From: Effusibacillus consociatus
Lineage (GTDB): Bacteria > Bacillota > Bacilli > Tumebacillales > Effusibacillaceae
DNA: 64,000 nucleotides
Direction of reading: 5' to 3'
Assembly: GCF_042652925.1 (NCBI RefSeq)
Contig: NZ_JBHSHC010000044.1
Coordinates: 6,589 to 70,588 of the forward strand
Program-made: the position numbers and the translations under genes
The notes under the pieces: generated by a model
The model's database searches: none
Seen by the model: the letters and a program-made list of their open reading frames with translations, nothing else
Told to the model about the DNA's origin: nothing
In this document: in pieces, positions 34,330 through 42,501 of the stretch
Layout of the letters: every line of letters begins with the position of its first letter
How positions within the stretch are numbered: position 1 is the stretch's first letter

Positions 34330-36176
34330 CGTAAAGCCTCCAGCACAACCTCGGGTTCGTCTGCCCGTATCCACAAAATGCCGTACTCACTGTTTGTGTT
34401 GACGATGGTTCCCCCCTTCTTGATTTCCCAGTTCGAAAGATCCGGCACGCGAACTTCTAGGAAAATCGGCCCCTTAAGTGGGGTTAGGGTAATGCTTACT
34501 AGACCCGATTGACGGCGGTCGATGTACATTTGGGCTTGATGATACACCCGCAGAGCCTCCGAAAGCTGGGTTGCCGACAAGGGTCGCAGCCATCCAAATT
34601 GACTCTGGACATTCCCGATCAAACTATCAAAAGAGGCATGCAATTCCGACCAATTGAGTCCATAGTTTCGATTTTGATCGAAGACATCGTCGGGATGATT
34701 AAAATGGGACACAATTCCCAGATTAGCGATCGCGCTGTAGAAATTCAGACGTTGATCGCCATTTAACACATATCCGTAAGATACACGCGGCGTACCCATT
34801 ATTTGCGGAAACTTTGGATCTGGAAGAAATTCTTGTTCAAACTCATTGACTGCTTGATTTGCCACATAAATGGAGCTGATCGTTTTAATCTCCGGAAATG
34901 TTTCAAGCAGTACTTTTTCTCCATCGTAGGACAGAACGTTTGAAGGCGGAATGTACATCGTCGGCAAGGAGGTTCGAAACAAATGCTTCCAGCTTTCACG
35001 GGCAACATGCAGGGACTGCTTCATATCATCCGTTGAGGGCCAAACGGGGTAGCCCAATTGATCTTTTTGTTGTTTTGTATATTCCAGCATAAAGGGCAAG
35101 TGGTTATATCCGTGCAGTCCCAGCTCTCCATCTCCGATTATGAGAGCCTGCTCCAACCTAAAAAGTCTCTGATACTTGGGCAGTAAAAACGGAGGAACCA
35201 CTTGGTCACTGTAATTCAGAATCACGCCTGCTGAATAACGGATTCCGTATTTGTTTTTTATCTGCTGCATATCGGGATTCCAGCGATTTAACCGAAACTG
35301 ATAATCCGTTGTTCCCGTATTGTTTGATTTTGTTTTTTGATCAAATCCGACAGGAGCCGGGAAATCGTCTATATACCAAACTTGTGCTCCGACACTCGCC
35401 TTAACCGAGAATTTTTGGGCTTTAAGTACCCCTTGTATAAACACGCCTCGGAAAGATTTCTCCCCGATCGCAGTTAAATTCCAACCTTCAACTTTGCCCT
35501 TCCCCCGTTTTCCGTACCAGAGGTAAGGGACTCGGACAGGATAAATCGATTCTGCCCATACCTCCATCTCTGGAGTTAATTTGATGTCATGCGAGGATGA
35601 AACCAATTGTTCTTTTGATAAATCCTCTTCACTCAAGCCAGGATACAGTTTTGACGTCCAATGCAGGCCGGCAACTTTTTCAGAACTAAAAACCGGAATT
35701 CCTTGAATTCCAAAAAAATCGTTTAAGGGGGAATTGGGACTGCGCCAAGCATTGACCAGCAGGCCCCCGTCCTGTTCGACATACTCCCTGAATCGGTCTG
35801 CCCATTTTAAATCCGATTGGTCTTCCGCAAGTAGGATGACTGCTCCATCTTTATACGGAGACAAATCCCGGGGGGCCTTTTTCCAATCCTCCCAGGTAAT
35901 CAAATCAAGGGGAAGTTTCGAGTAATAAAAGGCCATTTTTAAATTCGGGGGTACGTTTGAAAACTGCTTGTCTGCACCGCCGTCCTTAACAATCAGCAGA
36001 TATTTAACCCTTTCGCTATTCAGGGTTGCAGAAGTTTTGATCGTCTCGAATTCAATTGTCGTATCCTGCGGCTGCTTCTTCTCTTGCTCTGCGAAGCTGC
36101 TGATCCGAAAGGTCAATCCTATTGCGGCGATTACTGTGAGAACCGCGTAGAGCAGAATCTGCATATGTCGTTTCAT
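34326..36176 (-). CDS. pelA: PelA-type polysaccharide deacetylase (DUF2194-like), membrane-anchored
   Basis: 616 residues. A signal-anchor helix (about residues 5-23) is followed by a large extracellular region. The N-terminal part resembles a glutamine-amidotransferase-like Rossmann domain (YLLIVKDGGAD...GAVILLAEDQSDLKW). The central part is a carbohydrate-esterase-4-like barrel with candidate metal ligands Asp270/Asp271 (WYIDDFPAP) and His355/His359 (GLHGYNHLPF). The end is a small beta-rich domain. This fits the deacetylase-only PelA of Gram-positive pel clusters; I see no separate glycoside hydrolase domain. The ATG follows GGAGAGTCGAGG and lies 125 nt inside pelE. Confidence 0.82.
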   Translation of the reverse strand: MKRHMQILLYAVLTVIAAIGLTFRISSFAEQEKKQPQDTTIEFETIKTSATLNSERVKYLLIVKDGGADKQFSNVPPNLKMAFYYSKLPLDLITWEDWKKAPRDLSPYKDGAVILLAEDQSDLKWADRFREYVEQDGGLLVNAWRSPNSPLNDFFGIQGIPVFSSEKVAGLHWTSKLYPGLSEEDLSKEQLVSSSHDIKLTPEMEVWAESIYPVRVPYLWYGKRGKGKVEGWNLTAIGEKSFRGVFIQGVLKAQKFSVKASVGAQVWYIDDFPAPVGFDQKTKSNNTGTTDYQFRLNRWNPDMQQIKNKYGIRYSAGVILNYSDQVVPPFLLPKYQRLFRLEQALIIGDGELGLHGYNHLPFMLEYTKQQKDQLGYPVWPSTDDMKQSLHVARESWKHLFRTSLPTMYIPPSNVLSYDGEKVLLETFPEIKTISSIYVANQAVNEFEQEFLPDPKFPQIMGTPRVSYGYVLNGDQRLNFYSAIANLGIVSHFNHPDDVFDQNRNYGLNWSELHASFDSLIGNVQSQFGWLRPLSATQLSEALRVYHQAQMYIDRRQSGLVSITLTPLKGPIFLEVRVPDLSNWEIKKGGTIVNTNSEYGILWIRADEPEVVLEALR

Positions 36177-37227
36177 CCTCGACTCTCCTCTCCCTGAGTT
36201 CTTTATACAAATCAACCAGTCCCCGCAGTTCAATCGGTAACTTCTCCGGGTCTTTTATCATAGAAGCCAACCGGTCGATCTCCGATTGGTCATTTTGATC
36301 GTAGGCTGCGGACAGCAATACACCAAGAGCCCGATCACGCTCGGTGGAATGAACCAAATCCCGAACCGCTTCAACGGCTTCCCGCTGTCTTCCCAAGGAC
36401 AACAATGTTTCTGCCCGCCGCACTGCCGTAAGCGGTTGATGGGAATTGATTGACAGGCTTCGTTCAAGAGTGCGCAATCTCTTTTCTTTATAAAAACGGC
36501 CAAGCTCATCTCCAGAAATCCCTTCCGCAACCATCGCATGGTATGCATCTGCCAGACTGTTCCAAGCTTGTGGGTCGTTTTCATTTTCCAAAACGATTTT
36601 TTCAAGTCGGGTTATTTCCGCCAGGTATAATGTCTCCGTCCGATTTATCAAGCCGGCAGCATAATACCGAACTTCAGGATCGGGATCGGCCAAAGCCAAA
36701 CGGGTGACAGGCACATTCACTTTACTTGACAAATCTCGGCTGTAAAGCAAAATCCTTTTTTTCTGGTTGACCCCCCCGTCTGTCAACACATCAACGATCG
36801 GAACCACTTCAAGCGCATTTTCCCAGTCTATCTTGGAACGGGTTAGATTCGAATCAACGGGCACATCTTCCCAGGCACCGGTGGGGCGTGTGGCGATACA
36901 CGACCAAACCGCCCCGATTACCCCTCCAAATCCGGGGAGAAGCAAGACCGTAAATGAGATCATGGCTTGCCTGCTGGACCAAATCTCTTTGTTCGAAAAC
37001 GGCTGGGCAAAATAAACGGCGGTGCCTGCAAGCGCCATTCGGAGGACACCTACCCACAATTCTTCGATATAAAGCAACAGACCAAATAAGAGACAGTCAA
37101 CCAGTGCAAAACAACCAAATATAAGTATGGAGGGGAGGTGCCGCGTGGGTACCCTTCGCCTGTGGGAGTGGAATTCCTTGCGAGGGCCCGGAACAGGTTT
37201 AAACATAGAGGATGTATTCTGTTCCAT
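36052..37227 (-). CDS. pelE: PelE-like membrane protein with TPR region
   Basis: 391 residues. Two hydrophobic stretches (about 33-72, then 88-108 containing VLLLPGFGGVIGAVW) are followed by a helical TPR-type domain (DPQAWNSLADAYHAMVAEGI; LERSLSINSHQPLTAVRRAETLLSLGRQREAVEAVRDLV). PelE scaffolds PelF on the membrane. The last 41 codons overlap the start of pelA in another frame and have an odd, charged composition, so the original C-terminus may have been near LYKELRERR. The ATG follows AAGGAGC, 8 nt after the pelD stop. Confidence 0.82.
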   Translation of the reverse strand: MEQNTSSMFKPVPGPRKEFHSHRRRVPTRHLPSILIFGCFALVDCLLFGLLLYIEELWVGVLRMALAGTAVYFAQPFSNKEIWSSRQAMISFTVLLLPGFGGVIGAVWSCIATRPTGAWEDVPVDSNLTRSKIDWENALEVVPIVDVLTDGGVNQKKRILLYSRDLSSKVNVPVTRLALADPDPEVRYYAAGLINRTETLYLAEITRLEKIVLENENDPQAWNSLADAYHAMVAEGISGDELGRFYKEKRLRTLERSLSINSHQPLTAVRRAETLLSLGRQREAVEAVRDLVHSTERDRALGVLLSAAYDQNDQSEIDRLASMIKDPEKLPIELRGLVDLYKELRERRVEDETTYADSALRGSHSNRRNRIDLSDQQLRRAREEAAAGYDN

Positions 37228-37235
37228 TTGCTCCG

Positions 37236-38522
37236 TTAGCTCCTTACGGTCAAAATCGGAAATTCATTGGTTAGTGTTTTGGAAGAAAGAATCATTATGG
37301 AACTGCTGTCAAACAATTTGATGATTCGCATCTGCACGAGAGGGGAACAGTCTTTGTCTAATCCCGGCATTAAAAAGCTGATTCGCTTTTCCTCCTCTTC
37401 CCAGGTCACTAAATCCCAAGTCCGAATGCGTCCGGTAAGTAATTGCGTTAGATAAGCCGGAACTTCGTTTGCCTGAAGATTCAGCTTGACCGACAACTGC
37501 AGGACGGTATACGGGATGCCAAACCGTTGGAAACGTTCGTGTTCCAGAGTTAACTGATCATGAAAAAAGTTAGGCCGCAGCACGATAGTTCTCGGAAAAC
37601 GAGCTATGATCAGGTTGGCTTGTTCATAAGCATTGGCCCTGTCCAAGGAAGATCCCGCCCAGTCAGCCAGCACCGAAAGCAATTTTTTGGAATCCGGGTT
37701 TACCTTGATTTTTGGGAGGCGATGTATGACAATTACCGCATAGATTCTCAGCGAGGAATGGATCGGTACCGCATAAATTGGGGCAGGCCTTTCTTCAAAA
37801 TCCACAAACGTCAGAACCTTGCCTTCTCGAAAGATTTTCTGCCATATGTCACTTCGCTCCAATGAAATCGAATTCTGCCACACCAGATCACCTTTGCGCA
37901 AAACCAATCGGGCAAAACGTCGATTTTCTTCTATACGGTAAATGCTTGCCTGCTGAACAGCCAATAAATCTTCCAGCACACCCATTAACTCCGTCAGGAT
38001 TTTTTCGGTTGATAACACATTCAGGCTTTGCGCGATTTGATAGAGTCTTGACATGGTGGCCGTCTGTCCAAGAATGCGGCCTTGCAGCTCCAAAATCGTC
38101 TCTTCGGCTTCACGTAGACGGGCTGTTTTTTCCTCTGTTTCCAGTTCCGCCACCCTTGTTTGCTCCTCCAAGCGTTCAAGCCGTCTTTGCCACTGGACTC
38201 GAATCTCCCCTACCAGATATCCAAGCAATAAAAAAAGAACTGGAATGATAAACAATTCCGGCTTGACCATGAGGAATTCCTTAAATACCCCCACGGAAAA
38301 TCCCGTGGCATAAAAGGATAGTCCAATGAAAAGCAGCGACGAAACCACTCCGGCGAGCACCCCTACCCAAGCACCCGACACCAAGGCTCCATACAGGATC
38401 ACAATAAAGAACGGTTGAGGATTGATTTCAATCAGTATCCCGGCAGGTATAAAAGCGATCATCAGTGCCAAACCAATCAATACTTCCAGTGTCGCAGAAT
38501 ACCGATTTTTCAGATTTGGCAC
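37236..38522 (-). CDS. pelD: PelD-like c-di-GMP receptor of the pel synthase
   Basis: 428 residues. Four hydrophobic helices (about 10-105) lead into a coiled coil (106-160), a GAF domain (about 170-300) and a degenerate GGDEF domain (about 305-428). At residues 367-370 the sequence RTWD gives the RxxD inhibitory-site motif that binds c-di-GMP. The catalytic GGDEF position reads EEEEK, so diguanylate cyclase activity is not expected. This matches PelD, the c-di-GMP-activated subunit controlling PelF/PelG. The GTG start at 38522 has AAAGGGG upstream. It is the first gene of the operon. Confidence 0.92.
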   Translation of the reverse strand: MPNLKNRYSATLEVLIGLALMIAFIPAGILIEINPQPFFIVILYGALVSGAWVGVLAGVVSSLLFIGLSFYATGFSVGVFKEFLMVKPELFIIPVLFLLLGYLVGEIRVQWQRRLERLEEQTRVAELETEEKTARLREAEETILELQGRILGQTATMSRLYQIAQSLNVLSTEKILTELMGVLEDLLAVQQASIYRIEENRRFARLVLRKGDLVWQNSISLERSDIWQKIFREGKVLTFVDFEERPAPIYAVPIHSSLRIYAVIVIHRLPKIKVNPDSKKLLSVLADWAGSSLDRANAYEQANLIIARFPRTIVLRPNFFHDQLTLEHERFQRFGIPYTVLQLSVKLNLQANEVPAYLTQLLTGRIRTWDLVTWEEEEKRISFLMPGLDKDCSPLVQMRIIKLFDSSSIMILSSKTLTNEFPILTVRS

Positions 38523-38608
38523 GAGTTCAACCCCTTTCTTCCGTGACCTTCCAAATGGTACTGAAATCAGCCAGCAATCATCCGCTGCAATACGTGTTAT
38601 TTGATGTG

Positions 38609-38614
38609 ATTATA
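38609..38614 (-). promoter_or_regulatory. Predicted -10 element of the pel operon
   Basis: On the minus strand TATAAT lies 87 nt before the pelD start, within GATATAATC. No good -35 box is found at 16-18 nt, so an activator or alternative sigma factor may be required. There is no obvious c-di-GMP riboswitch in the leader. Confidence 0.4.
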
Positions 38615-38640
38615 TCATTAAAGAAGTCGAAAATGATAGA

Positions 38641-38668
38641 AAAACAGAGTGTTTTGTCACACTCTGTC
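38641..38668 (-). terminator. Terminator upstream of pelD
   Basis: The stem ACAGAGTG/CACTCTGT with an 8-nt loop is followed on the minus strand by TTTTT. It ends the small zinc-ribbon gene transcript. It closely resembles the hairpin at 39917-39940 next to the group II intron. Confidence 0.8.
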
Positions 38669-38706
38669 GAATCGTTTAACTCTTAATCTAGTACCTATTT
38701 CACTGC

Positions 38707-38916
38707 TTATTCATCTTTATAAAAACTTATCTCCTTTACCGTTACTGGTTGAGACGAACTCAATTCATCAAATTGATCAAGCGCGGTACAACCTAAATTC
38801 GGACAAGCAAGAGGGCCTTCAGTGACTGCATAGTCATCTGTGATACGAATCCATTCACTTCCAGGAAAAATGCCGCCGCATTTCTTACATGTCCAATCGG
38901 GGTTTGAACAGTTCAT
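38707..38916 (-). CDS. Small zinc-ribbon-like protein
   Basis: 69 residues with a CKKCGG knuckle near residue 10 and a second CPNLGC knuckle near residue 38, giving a potential Zn(Cys)4 ribbon. The remainder is acidic. No family is recognised with confidence. The start at 38916 has only a weak AAGAGATAA site. However, a 14-codon open frame with a good AAGGTGG site ends at the same point (TAATC-ATG), so the gene could be translated by re-initiation. It sits between the group II intron and pelD. Confidence 0.55.
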   Translation of the reverse strand: MNCSNPDWTCKKCGGIFPGSEWIRITDDYAVTEGPLACPNLGCTALDQFDELSSSQPVTVKEISFYKDE

Positions 38917-39002
38917 TGATTATCTCTTAAACCGGGCAACAAAGACATCTTTTGTAGGATTCATTGTTCTTCCACCTTCCGCGAAGCAGCCCTTCTCATA
39001 CA

Positions 39003-39912
39003 TCGAGTAGGCCCATGAATAAATTCATGGGCCTCTCACAGAACTTATCCCGACAGAACCGTACGTGCGGATCTTCGCATACGGCTCCTCCGTGATTATC
39101 CCCTTTGGGGATGTTGTTCATCATTACATCCGAAATTCGAGGAAGTGTTACTGATCAGATTTCAGATTAGAGAACTCACGTGTTGTCCTCTATCGAATGT
39201 ACTGTCCACTTTCTCCATTTCCTCCGTAACTCCCACACGAAAACAGCTCTTGCTACGGTTTCCATGCAATAAGGGTTATTCTAAGCGGTTGTCCTAGCCT
39301 ATTTAGGCAATCGGTGCTCATTCCCTGTCCCAGACGGTCTACCCGTATGTTCGACCCCGGTTCTACGCGCTTCATGGCTCCCCGGCTTCTGTCTGATGCT
39401 GGAATGATGTCCTGTTAGATCTGTTTCTCTTCCACGGTTCCGGGCTTCGCACCAAGTCCCCGCCTTTTGGTTCAGGGCTTGCATCGGCAACAATTGCACC
39501 GATTCACTCGCCATTGCGGCTTTTCCTGCGAGTTTCTTCGCTACTATCCCTTCGTATGACTTCTCACCATCCATAACTATTGTCTTATCCATCGCGGACT
39601 TGTCCAACAGCTTACCGCCTTGCGGAGACGATGAGATCTCCTTGGGTCACGTCATCGGCTTTCCCCCAAATCCAGTCCTCTTAACTTTCGAAGCCAATGG
39701 TGGTATTGGACGTTCCCTTCTCTTGCAGGGTTATCCGGCTCCGCCAGCCAACATGGTATATGCCGCCTGTGCCGGGATTTGCCTTCCCATCCTCCGCACC
39801 CTGCCTCACGGCCAGAGCACTATGGGTCAGCTAAGGTCAGCTATACACTTCCGCCACCCCGCGGTGTGTTCGGGTCTCTCACCCGTTAGCACGATGGCGC
39901 TGCCAAGCGCAC
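39003..39912 (-). mobile_element. Group II intron lacking its reverse transcriptase, inserted after a terminator (class C-like)
   Basis: On the minus strand a 5' end GTGCGCTTGGCAGCGCC starts at 39912, directly after a terminator hairpin and its T-run. The 3' end shows a domain V-like element GAGCCGTATGCG...CGCACGTACGGTTC (about 39056-39089), then domain VI with the stem GGCCCATGAAT/ATTCATGGGCC and the terminus CTACTCGAT at 39003. Total length is about 910 nt, far too short for an intron with a reverse transcriptase. No RT motifs (such as YADD) are present. The domain V distal loop reads AAGAT rather than GNRA, and a short GTTC-bounded repeat interrupts the DV-DVI junction. This copy is probably inactive by itself. 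Confidence 0.82.
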
Positions 39913-39940
39913 AAAAACAGAGTACTTTGTCGTACTCTGT
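39913..39940 (-). terminator. Terminator hairpin forming the intron insertion site
   Basis: The stem ACAGAGTAC/GTACTCTGT with a 6-nt loop is followed on the minus strand by TTTTT and then the intron 5' end. It would end transcription of the lipoprotein gene. Insertion just after a terminator is the hallmark of class C group II introns. The 139 nt between this hairpin and the lipoprotein stop hold nothing further that I can identify. Confidence 0.82.
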
Positions 39941-40079
39941 CGAGAACTATTCGATTTTGCAAATATAAATCAGTCAATCCAGTATTCATGAACGCAGAAA
40001 TGGAATGAAATTTACCGTATGACAATTGCTGGGGGTACCCCTAATCGTTAGATCATGTTAGTTTGGGACATCCCCTTAT

Positions 40080-40604
40080 TTAAAAAATGTCTGACTTTCT
40101 GAACATAACCAAATGGTCATTTGTAATGTCTTCCCTCCATTTTTCGTTAATCCATGCTTTTATTTCGGGCGAGTTCACTCGAAGCGGTTTTTTATCTGTT
40201 TGATAAACGGTTATCTGATTCATTACATCCTCAGCAGTCACTTCATAGCCATCCTTTGTCTTTTCAACTGATTCCACCGCAGATTGAATCCTTAAAACTT
40301 CGCCGTTTTTTAATTTAATTTCAATTCTTCTCGGCGATGAACCTACAGCTATTAATTCGTTTTTAGCATCTCCAACGACATGTGATAAATTAAACCAGTT
40401 AGCTATCTTATCAATGATTTTTCTGTCATCGGGATTTGAAGGATACAAAGTAAATGACTTATCACATAAAGCACCAGTACAAGGACCTACAATCGTGATA
40501 GACTCAATTTCTGTTAACTGTGGTTTCGTGGATGAAGAATTACTGCACCCGGTTACAAAAAGTGTAAATCCAAGGAACAGCAGCAGCAGAGCGGCATTTT
40601 TCAT
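40080..40604 (-). CDS. Hypothetical lipoprotein
   Basis: About 174 residues. A lipoprotein signal (KNAALLLLFLGFTLFVTGC) leads to a lipobox FVTGC. The mature part has a Cys pair (VGPCTGALCDKSF) and beta-rich segments (RRIEIKLKNGEVLRIQSAVE). The LTEIESITI...DRKIIDKI pattern is seen in many Bacillus lipoproteins of unknown function. The ATG at 40604 follows AAAGGA with a long spacer; other Mets lie slightly upstream. It is part of the accessory island. Confidence 0.65.
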   Translation of the reverse strand: MKNAALLLLFLGFTLFVTGCSNSSSTKPQLTEIESITIVGPCTGALCDKSFTLYPSNPDDRKIIDKIANWFNLSHVVGDAKNELIAVGSSPRRIEIKLKNGEVLRIQSAVESVEKTKDGYEVTAEDVMNQITVYQTDKKPLRVNSPEIKAWINEKWREDITNDHLVMFRKSDIF

Positions 40605-40774
40605 GTTTATACCCATTCCTTTCGCTTCGCTCAAGGCACAAAACGGAATGAAATCCGTTAGCTTGATCGATTTTTTTGTATTCTTGATTCACAGGGATAC
40701 CAGTACACTACAAATCACGCGGGGGTGAGTGGGTCGCCCCAATTATGAGGTGACCGCATGTTTATATGTGTAGA

Positions 40775-41271
40775 TTGCCTTTCCAAGCACAAATAAGTGT
40801 CGCTTCGAGCACGCAGATCAAGGCCATTCGTGGCAAGAAGACGGACGAAAAGGACGCCCAATGGATTGCCGATTTGTTCAAGCATGACCTTGTCGCGGGA
40901 AGCTTTATGCCTCCCTTGCCGATCCGTCAGCTCCGCGACCTGATACGCTACAGTTTTAAGCTGACGAACTTTTCATCGAGCGAGAAGAATCGGCTCTAGA
41001 ACAGCTTGACGGTTTCAAAAGCGAGAAACATCCCGAAATCCGAAACCGCTACTTACAACTGAAAAAGCGCAGAGGCCACAAACTCGCCATTATTGCGATT
41101 ACGCGAATGCTGTTAACGGCCATCTATCACATCTTGAAGAACAAAGAACCCTATAACCCTGATTTGTATAAAAGATCCGATGTTCGTCAAGTAAACCGTG
41201 AAATTCCGGTAGAACAAGCGATTTTGTTGGCACAAGCTCAAGGTTATCGTATTATGGCGGCTGCAACCTAA
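40775..41271 (+). pseudogene. IS110-family transposase remnant
   Basis: The DEDD-domain segment SSTQIKAIRGKKTDEKDAQW continues with ADLFKHDLVAGSFMPPLPIRQL. It runs to SSEKNRL, where a TAG replaces an expected Gln codon before NSLTVS. The sequence then jumps to the extreme C-terminal part (RYLQLKKRRGHKLAIIAITRML...QGYRIMAAAT). The N-terminus and the middle of the protein, including the catalytic Ser region, are missing. It is therefore inactive and marks past IS110 insertion in this island. Confidence 0.85.
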
Positions 41272-41741
41272 TCATTTAACCTTCATATTTTCCTATTTGG
41301 TCATCTTTTGATGGCTTGTTTGTTATGCCTTTTTACTTTTGTGGTTACATCTACTGTCGATTTCAGACTTACCCTCCCATTAAAAAGACTCATTTCAAGG
41401 TTAGACACGACTAGATGATCAAAGGTTACACGGACTTTTACCTGAACATATATTGCATTTTGTTAGTATCTGTTACCATTGACGTTTTCATGCGACACTA
41501 GTGACTGACCACAAAATTTTGTATAACGATGAGAAACGTTAATAACGGGAGGAAAATGAAGAATCATTTACCTTATTATGGAATACTATCATTTACACTA
41601 TTTGTCATGGTAAAAAAAGTATTATAGTTTAAATATGAAAAATAAATTTTAATTTATTAAAAAGGAGTTGTTTTACCCATATAACATTCTATTTTTTTAC
41701 TGTTTGATTATTGTTGAATCTCATTTTATAGGAGGATTATA
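41272..41741. other. AT-rich intergenic region with a possible 23-codon membrane peptide
   Basis: 470 nt with no conventional gene. A 23-codon frame starts at ATG 41556 (after GGGAGGAAA) and ends at 41627. It encodes MKNHLPYYGILSFTLFVMVK and three more residues, a possible single hydrophobic helix. The rest is low-GC, contains the likely IS110 3' flank near 41272-41370, and presumably the promoter of the exported-protein gene that starts at 41742. Confidence 0.3.
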
Positions 41742-42485
41742 ATGAAGGACCCAAAACTATCAACCGCGTTCTTGGCAGGTTTATTATCAATCCTACTAGG
41801 GACTAGTGCGATTGCTGCGACTGGACCAACTAATGTCTATACTGGCGGCTATGCACAGTATCCTGATTCTTCATCAGGGCAGATGACAAGCGTCTACTGT
41901 GATATTAAAACACCATCCTACCCTGATACCTTCTATCCAAGTGCATCTAATGGCTGGCCAATGATTGTTGGGACCTATTCGAATGGAGCTGACAAAGTAC
42001 CGTATGTTCAGGTGGGATGGGTAAAAGCGAACGGTGTATTCAGTGGGGAAACAAACGGCGAAGGTGTCCGTTATTTTTGGGAACATAACGATCGTAAAGG
42101 TCACTTCTATCGAGTGTTTAGTGCTGTCGGGCCAGCTGAAAATACTACCCATGGTTATCGCGTATATTATGAGGCTGGTGACTGGAAAGGCACTGTAGAT
42201 GGCGGAAAAATTGGATCGTATCCTAAAATATTTACTTCATTGGGCGCTCAATATTATGAAGAACTAGTATCTCAAGAGGATGTATACAGAGCGGCTTATG
42301 CTGGTACTTCAACAAATCATGCGCGGTTCTCAAATATAAGGTACTTTTTTAACAACACCACGTATTATTCACCAACTTTAAATATGTCTAGTGATGGAGT
42401 TGGAAAATACGATCAGTCGAATTACTCCTCTACTAAGACCGACCAATCTCAGTCTTATATTGAATTTTGGGACTCACGTAGATAA
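41742..42485 (+). CDS. Exported protein of unknown function
   Basis: 247 residues. A signal peptide (residues 1-26, cleavage near AIAATG) is followed by a Tyr/Gly/Ser-rich beta-type mature domain (YTGGYAQYPDSSSGQMTSVYCD; YVQVGWVKANGVFSGETNGEGVRYFWEHND). The WKGTVDGGKIGSYPKIF stretch suggests a lectin- or concanavalin-like sandwich, but this is only an impression. No catalytic motif is seen and no family is recognised. The ATG follows ATAGGAGG. It lies 16 nt before another exported protein gene, so the pair probably forms an operon. Confidence 0.75.
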   Translation: MKDPKLSTAFLAGLLSILLGTSAIAATGPTNVYTGGYAQYPDSSSGQMTSVYCDIKTPSYPDTFYPSASNGWPMIVGTYSNGADKVPYVQVGWVKANGVFSGETNGEGVRYFWEHNDRKGHFYRVFSAVGPAENTTHGYRVYYEAGDWKGTVDGGKIGSYPKIFTSLGAQYYEELVSQEDVYRAAYAGTSTNHARFSNIRYFFNNTTYYSPTLNMSSDGVGKYDQSNYSSTKTDQSQSYIEFWDSRR

Positions 42486-42501
42486 AAGGAGGAACCTGTA
42501 G

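Noticed and set aside
39299..39607. A 102-codon open frame on the minus strand inside the group II intron
   Set aside because: No reverse transcriptase or maturase motifs, and composition matches structured intron RNA (domains I-IV). It is an incidental frame.
39600..39968. A 122-codon open frame on the plus strand, antisense to the intron
   Set aside because: It is the complement of intron domain I and has no ribosome site.
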